Source: an uncultured Actinomyces sp.
GTDB lineage: Bacteria > Actinomycetota > Actinomycetes > Actinomycetales > Actinomycetaceae
Assembly: GCA_938030835.1 (NCBI GenBank)
Contig: CALHID010000080.1
Coordinates: forward strand, 1 to 12,989
Direction of reading: 5' to 3'
Length of the DNA: 12,989 nucleotides
The translations under genes were made by a program, and so were the position numbers. The notes under the pieces were generated by a model, which worked only from the letters and a program-made list of their open reading frames with translations, made no database searches and was not told the DNA's origin. Shown here in pieces: positions 1 through 8,500 of the stretch. How positions within the stretch are numbered: position 1 is the stretch's first letter; the number at the start of each line of letters is the position of its first letter.

Positions 1-170
1 AAGCCGCTCCACTCTAAGTGTGGTGAGATGCTGCCACCTTCTGCTGTGTGCAGCTTTGGCATGGGGAGGTTGTTGCTTAGATCTTGCGACACCACGGTAA
101 AAGTTGCGCTGGGGGGAAGCCCTTCGTACGGGTTGGGAGCAAGAGGACGATCAAAGAGGCGCATGCTCAT
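1..170 (-). CDS. YbhB/YbcL family (PEBP / Raf kinase inhibitor-like) protein, 5' part only
   Basis: This is a partial gene read leftwards off the window edge; about 56 residues are visible. The translation starts MSMRLFDRPLAPNPYEGLPP, continues with a TFTVVSQDL segment and reaches EGGSISPHLEWSG. This pattern (DPY..LPP, then F.v.S.D, then G.n.SP.L.WsG) is the N-terminal signature of bacterial phosphatidylethanolamine-binding-protein homologues of the YbhB/YbcL type. These are small soluble proteins whose ligand is not well established. The frame stays open from ATG 170 to base 1, and an in-frame TGA just upstream (177-179) limits the start. ATG 170 or ATG 164 could be used; the upstream ribosome-binding site is weak (GAAAGA-like). 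The gene diverges from imuA', with 92 bp between start codons, so the two share a promoter region containing a LexA box. The identification comes from pattern recall of the N-terminus only, because the downstream DPDAP-type motifs lie outside the window. Confidence 0.72.
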   Translation of the reverse strand, partial: MSMRLFDRPLAPNPYEGLPPSATFTVVSQDLSNNLPMPKLHTAEGGSISPHLEWSG

Positions 171-225
171 ATTCTTTCACTTCTTCAGAAGGAACCAAAG
201 TGGACGCAAATGAGGGAGAGGTGCA

Positions 226-231
226 TACACT
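226..231 (+). promoter_or_regulatory. Possible -10 element of the imuA' promoter
   Basis: TACACT fits the actinobacterial TANNNT -10 pattern. It would put the transcription start near 237-239, inside the LexA box, so a bound repressor would block initiation. The -35 region is weak (tggacg at 201-206, spacing too long), as is common in this phylum. On the opposite strand TAGTGT (233-228) also fits TANNNT and could serve the divergent YbhB-like gene. This is inference from spacing only. Confidence 0.35.
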
Positions 232-233
232 AA

Positions 234-249
234 TAGAACACTTGTTCGA
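234..249. promoter_or_regulatory. LexA (SOS) box upstream of imuA'
   Basis: TAGAACACTTGTTCGA matches the actinobacterial SOS box TCGAAC-N4-GTTCGA at 11 of 12 specified positions, with A instead of C at the second base. It lies 13 bp upstream of the imuA' start codon chosen here and between two divergent genes. ImuA'/imuB operons are known members of the LexA regulon in mycobacteria. The box therefore supports both the gene identification and the choice of a start downstream of it. Confidence 0.88.
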
Positions 250-262
250 TTGGGGTGATTTT

Positions 263-733
263 ATGAAGCGTTTAGACCTTGCTCGTCAAGTTCTACGTGA
301 TACCGAAAATCGCCTGGGACTTGAGAAAAATCAGGCTTTTTCGGATCTTTCTTCGCGCTGCGTGGGGGTCTGGGAATACGGAGGGACTTACCCGCAATTG
401 ATTCATGTCATTCTTTCTCTTGATCTCCAAGAGGGCTGCTGCGCTTTCATTGGAAGTGATGATTTTGGCTGGGAATATGCCTTTAAACAGGGATTGAATC
501 TGGCGCGCTGCCTCTATGTTCCTTCTTCTTGTGCGGATGCGCAGGTAATCTCGCTTCTTCTTCCGCATTGTCGATTGGTCTATGTGGACCGTTGCTCATT
601 AACCCTTCGTGATATGCGGCGTTTGGGTGCCCAGGTGCGAAAAGAAGAAACAATTTTGCTGACTAAATACCCATGGGTTGGCTTCAGTCGCCCATGGGGA
701 GAAGACTTTGATATTTATCAAAAGGCGGGATGA
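263..733 (+). CDS. imuA': ImuA'-like RecA-fold accessory protein of the SOS mutasome
   Basis: The product (156 aa) is a small RecA/SulA-like protein that in mycobacteria partners ImuB and DnaE2 in damage-induced mutagenesis. The central segment CCAFIGSDDFGWEYAFKQGL (residues 59-78) sits where RecA has its Walker A loop, but the Lys-Thr is replaced by Trp-Glu (G64...G69-W70-E71), so ATP binding by that loop is unlikely. It is followed by a strand/loop resembling RecA-fold strands (LVYVDR) and the family-like RDMRRLGAQVRKEETILLT pattern (about 116-134). The frame is open upstream to 104, but that stretch would contain the LexA box. ATG 263, preceded by GGGGTGA at 252-258, is therefore the likely start. 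The protein seems short at the C-terminus compared with mycobacterial ImuA' (about 200 aa). Its stop is 1 bp from the imuB start, implying translational coupling. The assignment rests mainly on context plus weak sequence pattern. Confidence 0.8.
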   Translation: MKRLDLARQVLRDTENRLGLEKNQAFSDLSSRCVGVWEYGGTYPQLIHVILSLDLQEGCCAFIGSDDFGWEYAFKQGLNLARCLYVPSSCADAQVISLLLPHCRLVYVDRCSLTLRDMRRLGAQVRKEETILLTKYPWVGFSRPWGEDFDIYQKAG

Positions 734-734
734 T

Positions 735-2309
735 ATGCGCTGTCTTATGGTGTGGATTCCCAACTGGGAAATTAATGCTTTGGTAGTCGATATTCCTCCG
801 GGGGCTCATGGAGCAATTGAAGAACGTGGATTTCTTAAGACAGTGACTCCCGCTGCATGGAAATGCGGTGTGCGACAGGGGATGCGCGTGTCGATGGCGC
901 GTTACCTATGCCCAGATCTGCTTATTCTTCAAAGTGACCCACGTAGGGAATTGAACTCTTTTGAAGTAATTGTCCAAGCTTGTGAGCAATGGGTTGCGGG
1001 TATCGCCTGTGTGCGTCCGGGGTTGGCATGGGCTCCTGCCGCTGGAGCGGCTCGGTGGAGCGGCAGTGAAGAACAGCTGGCCGAAAATATTGTTGATTCA
1101 ATTTCTCGGTGGAGTGGATCAGAAAGCAATGTGGGGATAGCATCCGGGCCCCTTGCAAGTTATGCAGCAGCAAGGCGTGGCATTATTGTGCCCCCAGAGC
1201 GAACTCAAGAATTTCTCGATCATATTGACCTTGCTCAGTGTCTTCCAGTATTTCCCCAAAAACAGCGCGAACAGCTCCAACAGGTCATTGATACGTGCCG
1301 CTCAGTGGGAGTGGTGCGCGGGCGTGATTTGATGCGCATGGGAGAAAACGCTCTGTATACACGTTTTGGAAATATCGGTCAGCAGCTCTACGAATTATTT
1401 AGCGGGAAAGATCTTTGGATTCCGAAACACGAAATTCCTGTACGCGAAGTACAAGTGGATGAAGAATGCGAGGAAAGTATTGAGAATGAAGAACAGGCCG
1501 CTTTCTGTTCTCGCCGTTTAGCGCGTCAAGTCTGCGAAAAGCTTGAAAGAGAGCAGCTGCGTTGCTCGAGCATTGTGATCACTGCGCACGATCAAAGCTG
1601 TGAAACTTACGAAAGACAATGGTGGGGAATCGATGGAGATGAAGAAGAAATTGCAGATCGTATTCGCTGGCAGATTGTAGCTTGGCTTTCTTCTTCCACT
1701 ACCGAGGAAGGACTGAATCGCATCAGTGTTCAAGCCTTGCATTGCATGCCTTCAGCAGGGGTAAGCGCTCTATGGAGAACACATCGCTCACCTAAGCGTG
1801 ATTCCGCCCTTCGTAAGATTTGCGCTTATAAAGGCGAAGATGCTGTTCGCGTCCCATGTCTAGTTCCGGGCTATACCCCCATGCAAAGAGCAGGCTTTGC
1901 CTGTGTTGATCAAACAGCGACGAGCTCCGGTGATCTCCTTTACCCCGAAGGCGCAGTAGAAGATGCGCCCTCGAAGGTATACGCCACGCCTCTTCCGGCT
2001 TTTCTCTATGCTCATTCTTCTTTGCAAGAGCATGTGCAAGTGGCAGTTAGTGATCGTTCTACGCTCACGCATAATCCCAAAGAAATCGTTGCAGTAATTT
2101 CGGGGCGACAACACCGATACGGGGTGCTTTCCTGGAAAGGTCCATGGAGTATGCCGCGCTCGTGGTGGCAAGAGACGGCCGAGGCTATTGCTCATGTCCC
2201 CTGTACCCACTACCTCAGAGTGAGTTGTGAAAATTCCTCGGATCTTCTGCTGATGTGGGAACGAGGCTCTTGGAGTGTTGCTGGAATGTATGAAGATCAT
2301 CAAGGCTAA
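735..2309 (+). CDS. imuB: ImuB, catalytically inactive Y-family DNA polymerase homologue
   Basis: This 524-aa protein has the length and order of ImuB, the adaptor of the SOS mutasome. The N-terminus, MRCLMVWIPNWEINALVVD, aligns with the Y-family motif hhhDhDaFfA but has Trp7 where the first catalytic Asp should be. The second catalytic motif (SxDEaY) is replaced by the ImuB-type RPGLAWAPAAGAARW (about 94-108). The protein is thus predicted unable to catalyse synthesis, as known for ImuB. A thumb-like helix-hairpin region with FGNIGQQLYELFSGKD (about 210-225) follows, and the C-terminal tail has the ImuB-specific pattern ending in WERGSWSVAGMYEDH. The canonical clamp-binding motif region (QLPLWG in mycobacteria) reads AGVSALWR at 341-348, so only Leu-Trp is kept. 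ATG 735 was chosen over in-frame 678 because it follows GGCGGGA and starts exactly at the conserved motif. The gene lies 1 bp after imuA' and 8 bp before the SNF2 gene. Confidence 0.92.
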   Translation: MRCLMVWIPNWEINALVVDIPPGAHGAIEERGFLKTVTPAAWKCGVRQGMRVSMARYLCPDLLILQSDPRRELNSFEVIVQACEQWVAGIACVRPGLAWAPAAGAARWSGSEEQLAENIVDSISRWSGSESNVGIASGPLASYAAARRGIIVPPERTQEFLDHIDLAQCLPVFPQKQREQLQQVIDTCRSVGVVRGRDLMRMGENALYTRFGNIGQQLYELFSGKDLWIPKHEIPVREVQVDEECEESIENEEQAAFCSRRLARQVCEKLEREQLRCSSIVITAHDQSCETYERQWWGIDGDEEEIADRIRWQIVAWLSSSTTEEGLNRISVQALHCMPSAGVSALWRTHRSPKRDSALRKICAYKGEDAVRVPCLVPGYTPMQRAGFACVDQTATSSGDLLYPEGAVEDAPSKVYATPLPAFLYAHSSLQEHVQVAVSDRSTLTHNPKEIVAVISGRQHRYGVLSWKGPWSMPRSWWQETAEAIAHVPCTHYLRVSCENSSDLLLMWERGSWSVAGMYEDHQG

Positions 2310-2317
2310 TCATTCAC

Positions 2318-5300
2318 ATGGGTTATCCTGAAGGGATGGGTACGTCACCGATTCGTCAAGCTCTTCGCGCGTGCAGTGAAGAAGATGCAGTTGCGCTTCT
2401 TGGACACGCGTTATGGGCGCAGGCGGCTCTTGCGGATGCGCGCGGTGATATTCAGGAAATAGCCTGGAGCGATACCGAGGTTTCGGCCCGCGTCCGTGCG
2501 CCAGGCGTCATGTATCGAAGCGTCATTCGTTACGTAGATTCCTCAAAGACCCATCTTCATTTGACATGTTCTTGTTATCTCGCAGGTGCTTGTGTCCACG
2601 CAGCGGCCTTGCTTCGTCGTGCTCGACGTGAATGCAGCGAAGATCCTGAAACTCAAAATCCGGCGGGCTCAGTGTGGATGAGCGAGTTTGAAAGCTTGTT
2701 ATCCACAGATGGTGCTCAAGCTATGGGGCTTATTGTTGACGCTCACGATCCTGCACAACCGGTATGGCTGATTCCATTGGTCCTAGTGCACAATCAAGAA
2801 GCTCGTCGTCTCAGTTGGTCTGAACTTGCACAGTCTCAGTGGAGTGGCCTCCTAGATACGCTTTCGCCGCATCACCTCACAAGCTTGCGACGTCTCTACC
2901 AAAGCAGTAGAAAATCGAGTGAATATTCGCCTGGCAGCTATGACGTCTCGCTGGAATCACTGGGACGCAGTGCGCCCATCTGGCTCTATGAGCTTCAAAA
3001 ATCGGGAGTTGTGCTTTTGACACCACAACTCCATCGATTCGACTTTCAGATGAATTCTTTTGCTGTCGCGATTGATATGAACCTCGGCAGGAAAGGGCTT
3101 GAACTCTGCTATAAACGTGAACAAATTGACCGGGCTGGTGCAACGCTGCCTTTTCCGCGACGTGCTGATGCAATGGGGCTGACCTTCATTAATGGAGGAG
3201 AAGGTGCAGTTGCAGATCCCATCGATCAAAACGAGCTGGCCCCCCTCAATGAGGTTTGTGTTCGCATTCCAATGTCTGCAATTGGAGATTTCATTAGGAA
3301 TCAACTTGCCACACTTCGCGCACACTATCGGTGTATATCCTCGATGAGGACTTTCCCCTTTGATGAACTCCTACCACAGTTGCGACTGTGCCTGCGAGAG
3401 CGAAATTCACAGTATGCCCATGTGTGCTGGGCGGTGGATTACAGCTTAGAGAAGAAGCGCTTCCGCTCTTATTTGCCCCCGCAGACAAAAATTAGTCATC
3501 TGAGCGATTCTCTTGCTCGTGACTTTGATGCTGCCCACGCAGCATTACGCGCTTACTTTCCTGCGGCCTCGTTGGCGCCAACGCTTCACGAACTGATCAT
3601 CCCACTTCCGCAAGTCCCCGAGCTGCTTCGTGCATTAAAAAATAGCTGGCCGGTGGATTCAGTAAGCTGGGATATTGATCAGCATCTTGAAGAGACTCGC
3701 ATTGTTGACGAGAAGGTGCAGATTAATGCGCAGATCCAGGCAACGGATTCTCCAGACTGGTGGAATTTGCGCGTTACTGTGCGCGTCGGAAATGAAGAAT
3801 TGCCGATCTCTCGAGTCCTCAGTGCGCTCTCTGAGGACCAGGACTATATTCGCCTCGATAATGGTCGTTGGCTCCATCTTGAGGGCGTCGATATCGATCG
3901 CTTACGCCTACTTCTCCGGCAGGCAGCGCAACTTCACCGATCACGTTCTCTCGATAATATTTCGCTGACAACCTCCCAATTTGGACTTTGGGAAAACTTG
4001 AGTGAGTTCGTCGATACGCGTGAAGAGGATCGGCAATGGCGAACACGCATTGACGGTCTCAGAGACTTGGCCAAGGAAGAAATAAAAGCGCCCATCGAGG
4101 ATGAGCCAGGAATGCGTCCTTATCAGGCGATGGGCATGCATTGGGTTCTCAATAGAATTCGGGCAGGTTTCGGTTGTGTCCTTGCCGACGATATGGGACT
4201 TGGAAAGACCAGGCAGATCCTGGGGGCAATTGAAAAGTTTCGACGTTATACCAGTCATCCCGTTCTGGTTGTCGTCCCCACCAGCGTCATGTCGAGCTGG
4301 CGGGATGAAGCTGAAAGTTGCTTCCCAAAAATGGCGCTTTCTCTCATTCAATCAACCTATGCGCGTGACCCACAGGGATGGAATGGCTTGGACCGTGCGG
4401 ATGTTGTTGTCACCTCGCATACGCTCTTTCGGATTGACTGCGAACATTGGAAAAATAGAGAGTTAGCGGGCGTTGTTATCGACGAAGCCCAAGCCGCCAA
4501 AAACCCGCGCACGCAACTGTATCGATACCTGAAAGATCTACCTGTTGCCTGGCGAGTGTGCATCAGTGGTACTCCAATTGAAAACTCTCTTGAAGATCTC
4601 TGGTCACTCATGTCTTTAGCAGTCCCGGGGCTCCTCTCAAGTCATTCTTCTTTCAATGAGAAATTCCGGCGTCCGATTGAAGCAGGACGTTCGCCTGATC
4701 TTCTCAATCTTCTACACTCACTGATTGCTCCGTTTGTCCTCCGGCGAACGAAGGAAGAGGTCGCGCCCGAACTGCCTGAGCGCGTTGAAACTCTTCTTCC
4801 CGTGCCGCTCGGTCGCAAACAACGACAAATTTATGATCGCTACCTGACCCGCGAGCGTGCACGTCTTCTTCATCTTGAACTGGAAAATGACACTCGTGAG
4901 CGATTCGAAGTTTTGGCTGCGCTTACGCGTCTTCGCCAGTTGTCTTTAGATCCTGCTCTGGTTGATCAGCGATATGACTCTGTCGGCTCAGCGAAGATTG
5001 ATCTGTTGTGTGAGCACTTGGAGCAGATTCTTCCGCTGGGGCATAAAGTCTTGGTTTTTAGCCAATTTGTTGCTTTCTTGGAGCGAATCCGTCGTTCCTT
5101 GGATCAACGCGGGATTGCCTCCCTTCTTCTTGAAGGGAAAACACGTAACCGTCATGCAGTGATCGATGAATTCCAGCATGGAGACGTGCAGGTGTTCCTA
5201 ATTTCCCTTAAGGCTGGGGGAGTGGGGCTTACCCTGACTCAGGCAGATTATGTCTACATGATGGACCCCTGGTGGAATCCTTCAGTTGAGGCGCAGGCGG

Positions 5301-5515
5301 TCAATCGTGCGCACCGTATTGGTCAGGATCGCAGGGTGAATGTCTATCGCTTGGTTGCTCAAGACACCATTGAAGAAAAGGTGTGTCAGCTTCAGGCCCA
5401 CAAACAGGTGCTTGTCGACAGTGTTGTGGGACAAAATTTAGGAGAGGGGCGTAGTTCTGCTGATATTCAGCAGCTACTTAAGCTCATCCAAGAAGACCAG
5501 GATGGGCGCGTTTAG
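2318..5515 (+). CDS. SWIM zinc finger / SNF2-family DNA-dependent ATPase, 1065 aa
   Basis: The protein is a superfamily 2 SNF2 translocase. Near the N-terminus is a SWIM zinc-finger motif, Cys84-x-Cys86-x5-Cys92-x-His94. A long central region (about 130-590) of unrecognised sequence, possibly the bacterial SNF2-associated domain, leads to the ATPase core. Visible motifs are RPYQ (about 601), Walker A DDMGLGKT (624-631, Lys630), the Walker B box DEAQ (722-725), SGTPIEN, LRRTKEEV, then the second RecA lobe with VLVFSQF, KAGGVGLTLTQAD and QAVNRAHRIGQ (993-1003, Arg1000 as arginine finger). All catalytic motifs are intact. Such enzymes translocate on duplex DNA and displace or remodel bound protein; they usually do not unwind. 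ATG 2318 has only weak AAGG upstream, and ATG 2336 is an alternative. The gene lies between imuB and dnaE2 on the same strand, so a role in SOS repair or mutagenesis is inferred, not shown. Confidence 0.93.
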   Translation: MGYPEGMGTSPIRQALRACSEEDAVALLGHALWAQAALADARGDIQEIAWSDTEVSARVRAPGVMYRSVIRYVDSSKTHLHLTCSCYLAGACVHAAALLRRARRECSEDPETQNPAGSVWMSEFESLLSTDGAQAMGLIVDAHDPAQPVWLIPLVLVHNQEARRLSWSELAQSQWSGLLDTLSPHHLTSLRRLYQSSRKSSEYSPGSYDVSLESLGRSAPIWLYELQKSGVVLLTPQLHRFDFQMNSFAVAIDMNLGRKGLELCYKREQIDRAGATLPFPRRADAMGLTFINGGEGAVADPIDQNELAPLNEVCVRIPMSAIGDFIRNQLATLRAHYRCISSMRTFPFDELLPQLRLCLRERNSQYAHVCWAVDYSLEKKRFRSYLPPQTKISHLSDSLARDFDAAHAALRAYFPAASLAPTLHELIIPLPQVPELLRALKNSWPVDSVSWDIDQHLEETRIVDEKVQINAQIQATDSPDWWNLRVTVRVGNEELPISRVLSALSEDQDYIRLDNGRWLHLEGVDIDRLRLLLRQAAQLHRSRSLDNISLTTSQFGLWENLSEFVDTREEDRQWRTRIDGLRDLAKEEIKAPIEDEPGMRPYQAMGMHWVLNRIRAGFGCVLADDMGLGKTRQILGAIEKFRRYTSHPVLVVVPTSVMSSWRDEAESCFPKMALSLIQSTYARDPQGWNGLDRADVVVTSHTLFRIDCEHWKNRELAGVVIDEAQAAKNPRTQLYRYLKDLPVAWRVCISGTPIENSLEDLWSLMSLAVPGLLSSHSSFNEKFRRPIEAGRSPDLLNLLHSLIAPFVLRRTKEEVAPELPERVETLLPVPLGRKQRQIYDRYLTRERARLLHLELENDTRERFEVLAALTRLRQLSLDPALVDQRYDSVGSAKIDLLCEHLEQILPLGHKVLVFSQFVAFLERIRRSLDQRGIASLLLEGKTRNRHAVIDEFQHGDVQVFLISLKAGGVGLTLTQADYVYMMDPWWNPSVEAQAVNRAHRIGQDRRVNVYRLVAQDTIEEKVCQLQAHKQVLVDSVVGQNLGEGRSSADIQQLLKLIQEDQDGRV

Positions 5516-5543
5516 CTCGATCTTTTCTTGGGGTAAATTCACT

Positions 5544-5569
5544 GCATATCGAACATATGTTCGATATGC
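5544..5569. promoter_or_regulatory. Perfect LexA (SOS) box in a 26-bp palindrome before dnaE2
   Basis: TCGAACATATGTTCGA (5549-5564) matches the actinobacterial consensus TCGAAC-N4-GTTCGA at every specified position and is itself a perfect palindrome. The symmetry continues for five more bases on each side, giving an uninterrupted 26-bp palindrome from 5544 to 5569. It lies 29 bp after the SNF2 stop codon and immediately upstream of a likely dnaE2 promoter. A second operator inside the block would let dnaE2 be derepressed on its own as well as by read-through from imuA'. Confidence 0.95.
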
Positions 5570-5570
5570 T
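5565..5570 (+). promoter_or_regulatory. Possible -10 element of an internal dnaE2 promoter
   Basis: TATGCT abuts the LexA box and fits TANNNT. Transcription would be expected to start about 6-7 bases downstream, at 5576-5577, which coincides with an in-frame GTG codon at 5577. That geometry suggests a leaderless dnaE2 mRNA, a common arrangement in actinobacteria, and would explain the lack of a ribosome-binding site before this GTG. No good -35 hexamer is visible. This is inference from spacing. Confidence 0.5.
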
Positions 5571-5576
5571 GATTGG

Positions 5577-8500
5577 GTGGGATCCCATCATTTTGCTGAG
5601 CTACACGCGCATTCGTACTTCACTTTTCTTGAAGGGGCAGATGCGCCAGAGGATTATGTTTCTTCGGCGCGAAATCTGGATCTGAGCGCTCTTGCTCTGC
5701 TGGAAGTCGATGGAATGTATTCCCTTATTCGGGCTTTACAGGCAGCGAAAGAATCTTCTTTTCCCCTTCTTATTGGCAGCGAATTGACTCTAGATGTAGG
5801 GCAGTTCTCCCGATACCAATCGCCAAAAGAACCTGCTAAGGGCTGGGGGCTACCCAAGGGGTGGGAAGATCGCGGAATTCGTCTACCTGTCCTTACGACC
5901 TCGGCGCAAGGGTATCGGGATCTGTGTCATCTTATGAGCGAGTACACGCTGACGCATGATGCCCAGGAAAGCCCGGCCCACGGCCTCGGCAATATTGCTC
6001 AGATGGGGGATATCCGTATTTTGACGGGAGGAAGCAGGGGGCCTCTGCGAAGGATTTTGCATGCGCAGGGGCATACGCAGGCCGATCGTTTCCTTAAGGA
6101 TCTCATCGCTCTATTTGGACGTGAACGCGTTCTTCTTGAGAGCGTGTTGATGCCTGGGCAAGACGATCTTGGCCGCGAGCTTGCCGAACTTGCGCAAGCT
6201 AATTGCCTGACTCTTGTCGCAAGTGCTGCTCCTGTCATGGCCTATCCGCAATCGAAATATCGAGCAGATCTTTTGTGCTCATTGAGGCAGGGGCGCAGTC
6301 TTGATGATCTTCAGTATCGACTTCCAGCACAGCACGCCTTCCTGCGAAGTGCCGAAGAAATGCTGGCCCTGCATCGCAGTGCGCCTCAGGCAGTGAATAA
6401 TGCCTTCGAATGCGCAAACGAGTGTTATTACCCCCTATCTTTTGATTCCTTGGATCTGCCCGATACGGAAGTTCCCCCGGGACATACGACGATTTCTTGG
6501 CTCAAGGAGCTTACCTATTCTCGGGCAGTGGAAATTTACGGTAAACGCAGCGCTCATCCGCAGGCGTGGCAGGTCATTGATCATGAGCTGGCAATTATCG
6601 AAAAACTAGATTTTGCGGGCTATTTCCTGATTGTTCATGACATCGTCGATTTTTGTCGTCGCTCTGGGATCATGTGCCAGGGCAGAGGCTCAGCTGCAAA
6701 TTCTGCTGTCTGCTACTGCTTGGGTATCACCGCCGTTGATGCGATCAAGCATCATATGCTTTTCGAACGATTCCTTTCTCCCGGGCGATCAGGGGCTCCC
6801 GATATCGATATTGACATTGATAGCGCACGTCGCGAAGAGGTCATTCAATATGTGTATCGCCGCTATGGGCGAAGACGTGCCGCGCAGGTCGCAACCGTAA
6901 TTACCTATCGTTCACAACTGGCCTACAAGGATGCCGCTCGAGCTCTAGGGATTGCGCCTGATAGCGTGCCTACTCGCGCTCAGCGTCGGGAGCGGGCCCA
7001 AGGTATTAACTCGCCTGCTTCGCAAGAGATGCTTGGAGCCTGTGCGCAGCTTCTGAGCGGTCTTCCGCGTCATATGGGCATTCATTCGGGGGGCATGATT
7101 TTGACGAAGCAACCCGTGAGTGAGGTGTGTCCAATCCGTTGGGCTCGAACAAGCGGGCGCAGCGTTATTCAGTGGGATAAAGAAGATTGTGCTGATGCCG
7201 GACTGGTGAAGTTTGATCTTTTAGGTCTGGGGATGTTGGGGGCTCTCGGAGGAATCTTTGATTCTCTTCAAGAATCGGGCGTGAGAAATTCTCGGGGGAA
7301 AGTGCTTTCTTTATACGAGCTCGAAGATGAAGATCCTCGAGTGTATGACCTCCTGTGTGCAGCCGATACAGTCGGGGTTTTCCAAGTGGAATCACGGGCA
7401 CAGATGAATGTGCTTCCCCGGCTTCGGCCTCGCTGTTTTTATGACATTGTCATTGAGGTTGCTTTGGTGCGTCCGGGGCCGATTCAAGGAGAGGCCGTCC
7501 ATCCCTACCTGCGTCGTCGCAGAGGGGAAGAGAAAGTGAGCTATCTGCATCCACTTCTTCGTCCTGCTTTGGAAAAGACCTTGGGAGTTCCCCTGTTCCA
7601 AGAACAGATGATGCATATTGCTATGGATGTTGCAGGCTTTAGCGCTACGCAGGCGGATGAGCTCAGGCGTGCCATGGGTTCTTCGCGCAGTATCCAAAAA
7701 ATGCAGAAGCTTCGTGAGCCTTTCATGAAGGGGCTGCAGCAGCGCGGTATTCCTCAAAATATCTGTGAGGAAATTTTTACTCAGGTTCAAGGATTTGCCG
7801 ATTTTGGTTTTCCCGAATCGCATTCCTTTTCTTTTGCCTACATCGTGTACGCATCGGCCTGGTTGAAGGTTCACTACCCCGAGCATTTCTATGCGGGGAT
7901 TTTGTCTCATCAACCGATGGGCTTTTATTCGCCTTCCTCGTTGATTCACGATGCACGAGGCCATGGCCTGCTTGTGTGCCCGCCTGACGTTAACCTTTCG
8001 GCTGAGAAAACCCAGGTTTTCCCCGTCAATGAGATTGAGCGTGTTATTGGCGCGCAGGCACTTGCCGAGGCACGTGGAGAGGTAGTCCCAGGAAAAGAGG
8101 GATTGGTTGATCCTCACGCGCGCTGGGGGATTGTGATAGGGCTTGATGCTATTAAAGGGCTTGATCGGTCTCGCATCCAGAGGATTGTGCGCGAACGCCA
8201 GGATGGCTTGTATGCAAGTTTCGAACAGCTGGCATCTAGAGCTAGGCTCCGCAGCGTTGATCTGGAAAAGATCGCCCAAGCGGGAGCCCTAGATTCTTTG
8301 GGATATGAGCGACGCGAAGGAATCTGGGCAAGCGGTAGCTTGGGTCAAGACGGAGGAGATTCTGAGGAATACCAACCAATGCTTGATGGTTTTGGCCTGG
8401 AATACCATCTTCCCGAGCTTCCGCCTTTGGACGATTTTGCCCGCATCAATCTGGACTATGAGTCCATGGGGATGTCGCCAAAACAGCATCCTTTTGTGCT

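Noticed and set aside
9..31. Small hairpin (CCAC...GTGG) at the left edge
   Set aside because: It is within the YbhB-like coding region, has a short stem with no U tract, and is not a credible terminator or RNA gene.
28..213. Plus-strand open frame of 61 codons at the left edge
   Set aside because: It is antisense to the YbhB-like gene, whose minus-strand translation has a recognisable family pattern; this frame resembles nothing.
104..262. Upstream extension of the imuA' reading frame
   Set aside because: It overlaps the divergent YbhB-like gene and would place the LexA box inside the coding sequence; the residues do not resemble the family.
1380..1400. QLYELF in ImuB (residues 217-222) as a clamp-binding motif
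   Set aside because: It falls in the FGxxGxxLYEL..G.D segment that is a structural part of the Y-family thumb/little-finger junction, so its resemblance to QLxLF is probably coincidental.
5469..5490. QQLLKL near the SNF2 C-terminus as a clamp-binding hexapeptide
   Set aside because: SNF2 enzymes often end with a helix of the form sadDlrxLL; this match is too loose to claim clamp binding.
6122..6134. GAACGCGTTC inside dnaE2 as a third LexA box
   Set aside because: The half-sites are separated by two bases instead of four, and it lies deep within coding sequence.
7392..8279. 295-codon minus-strand open frame opposite dnaE2
   Set aside because: It lies wholly within the strongly supported dnaE2 coding sequence, has no recognisable motif, and is probably a codon-bias shadow.
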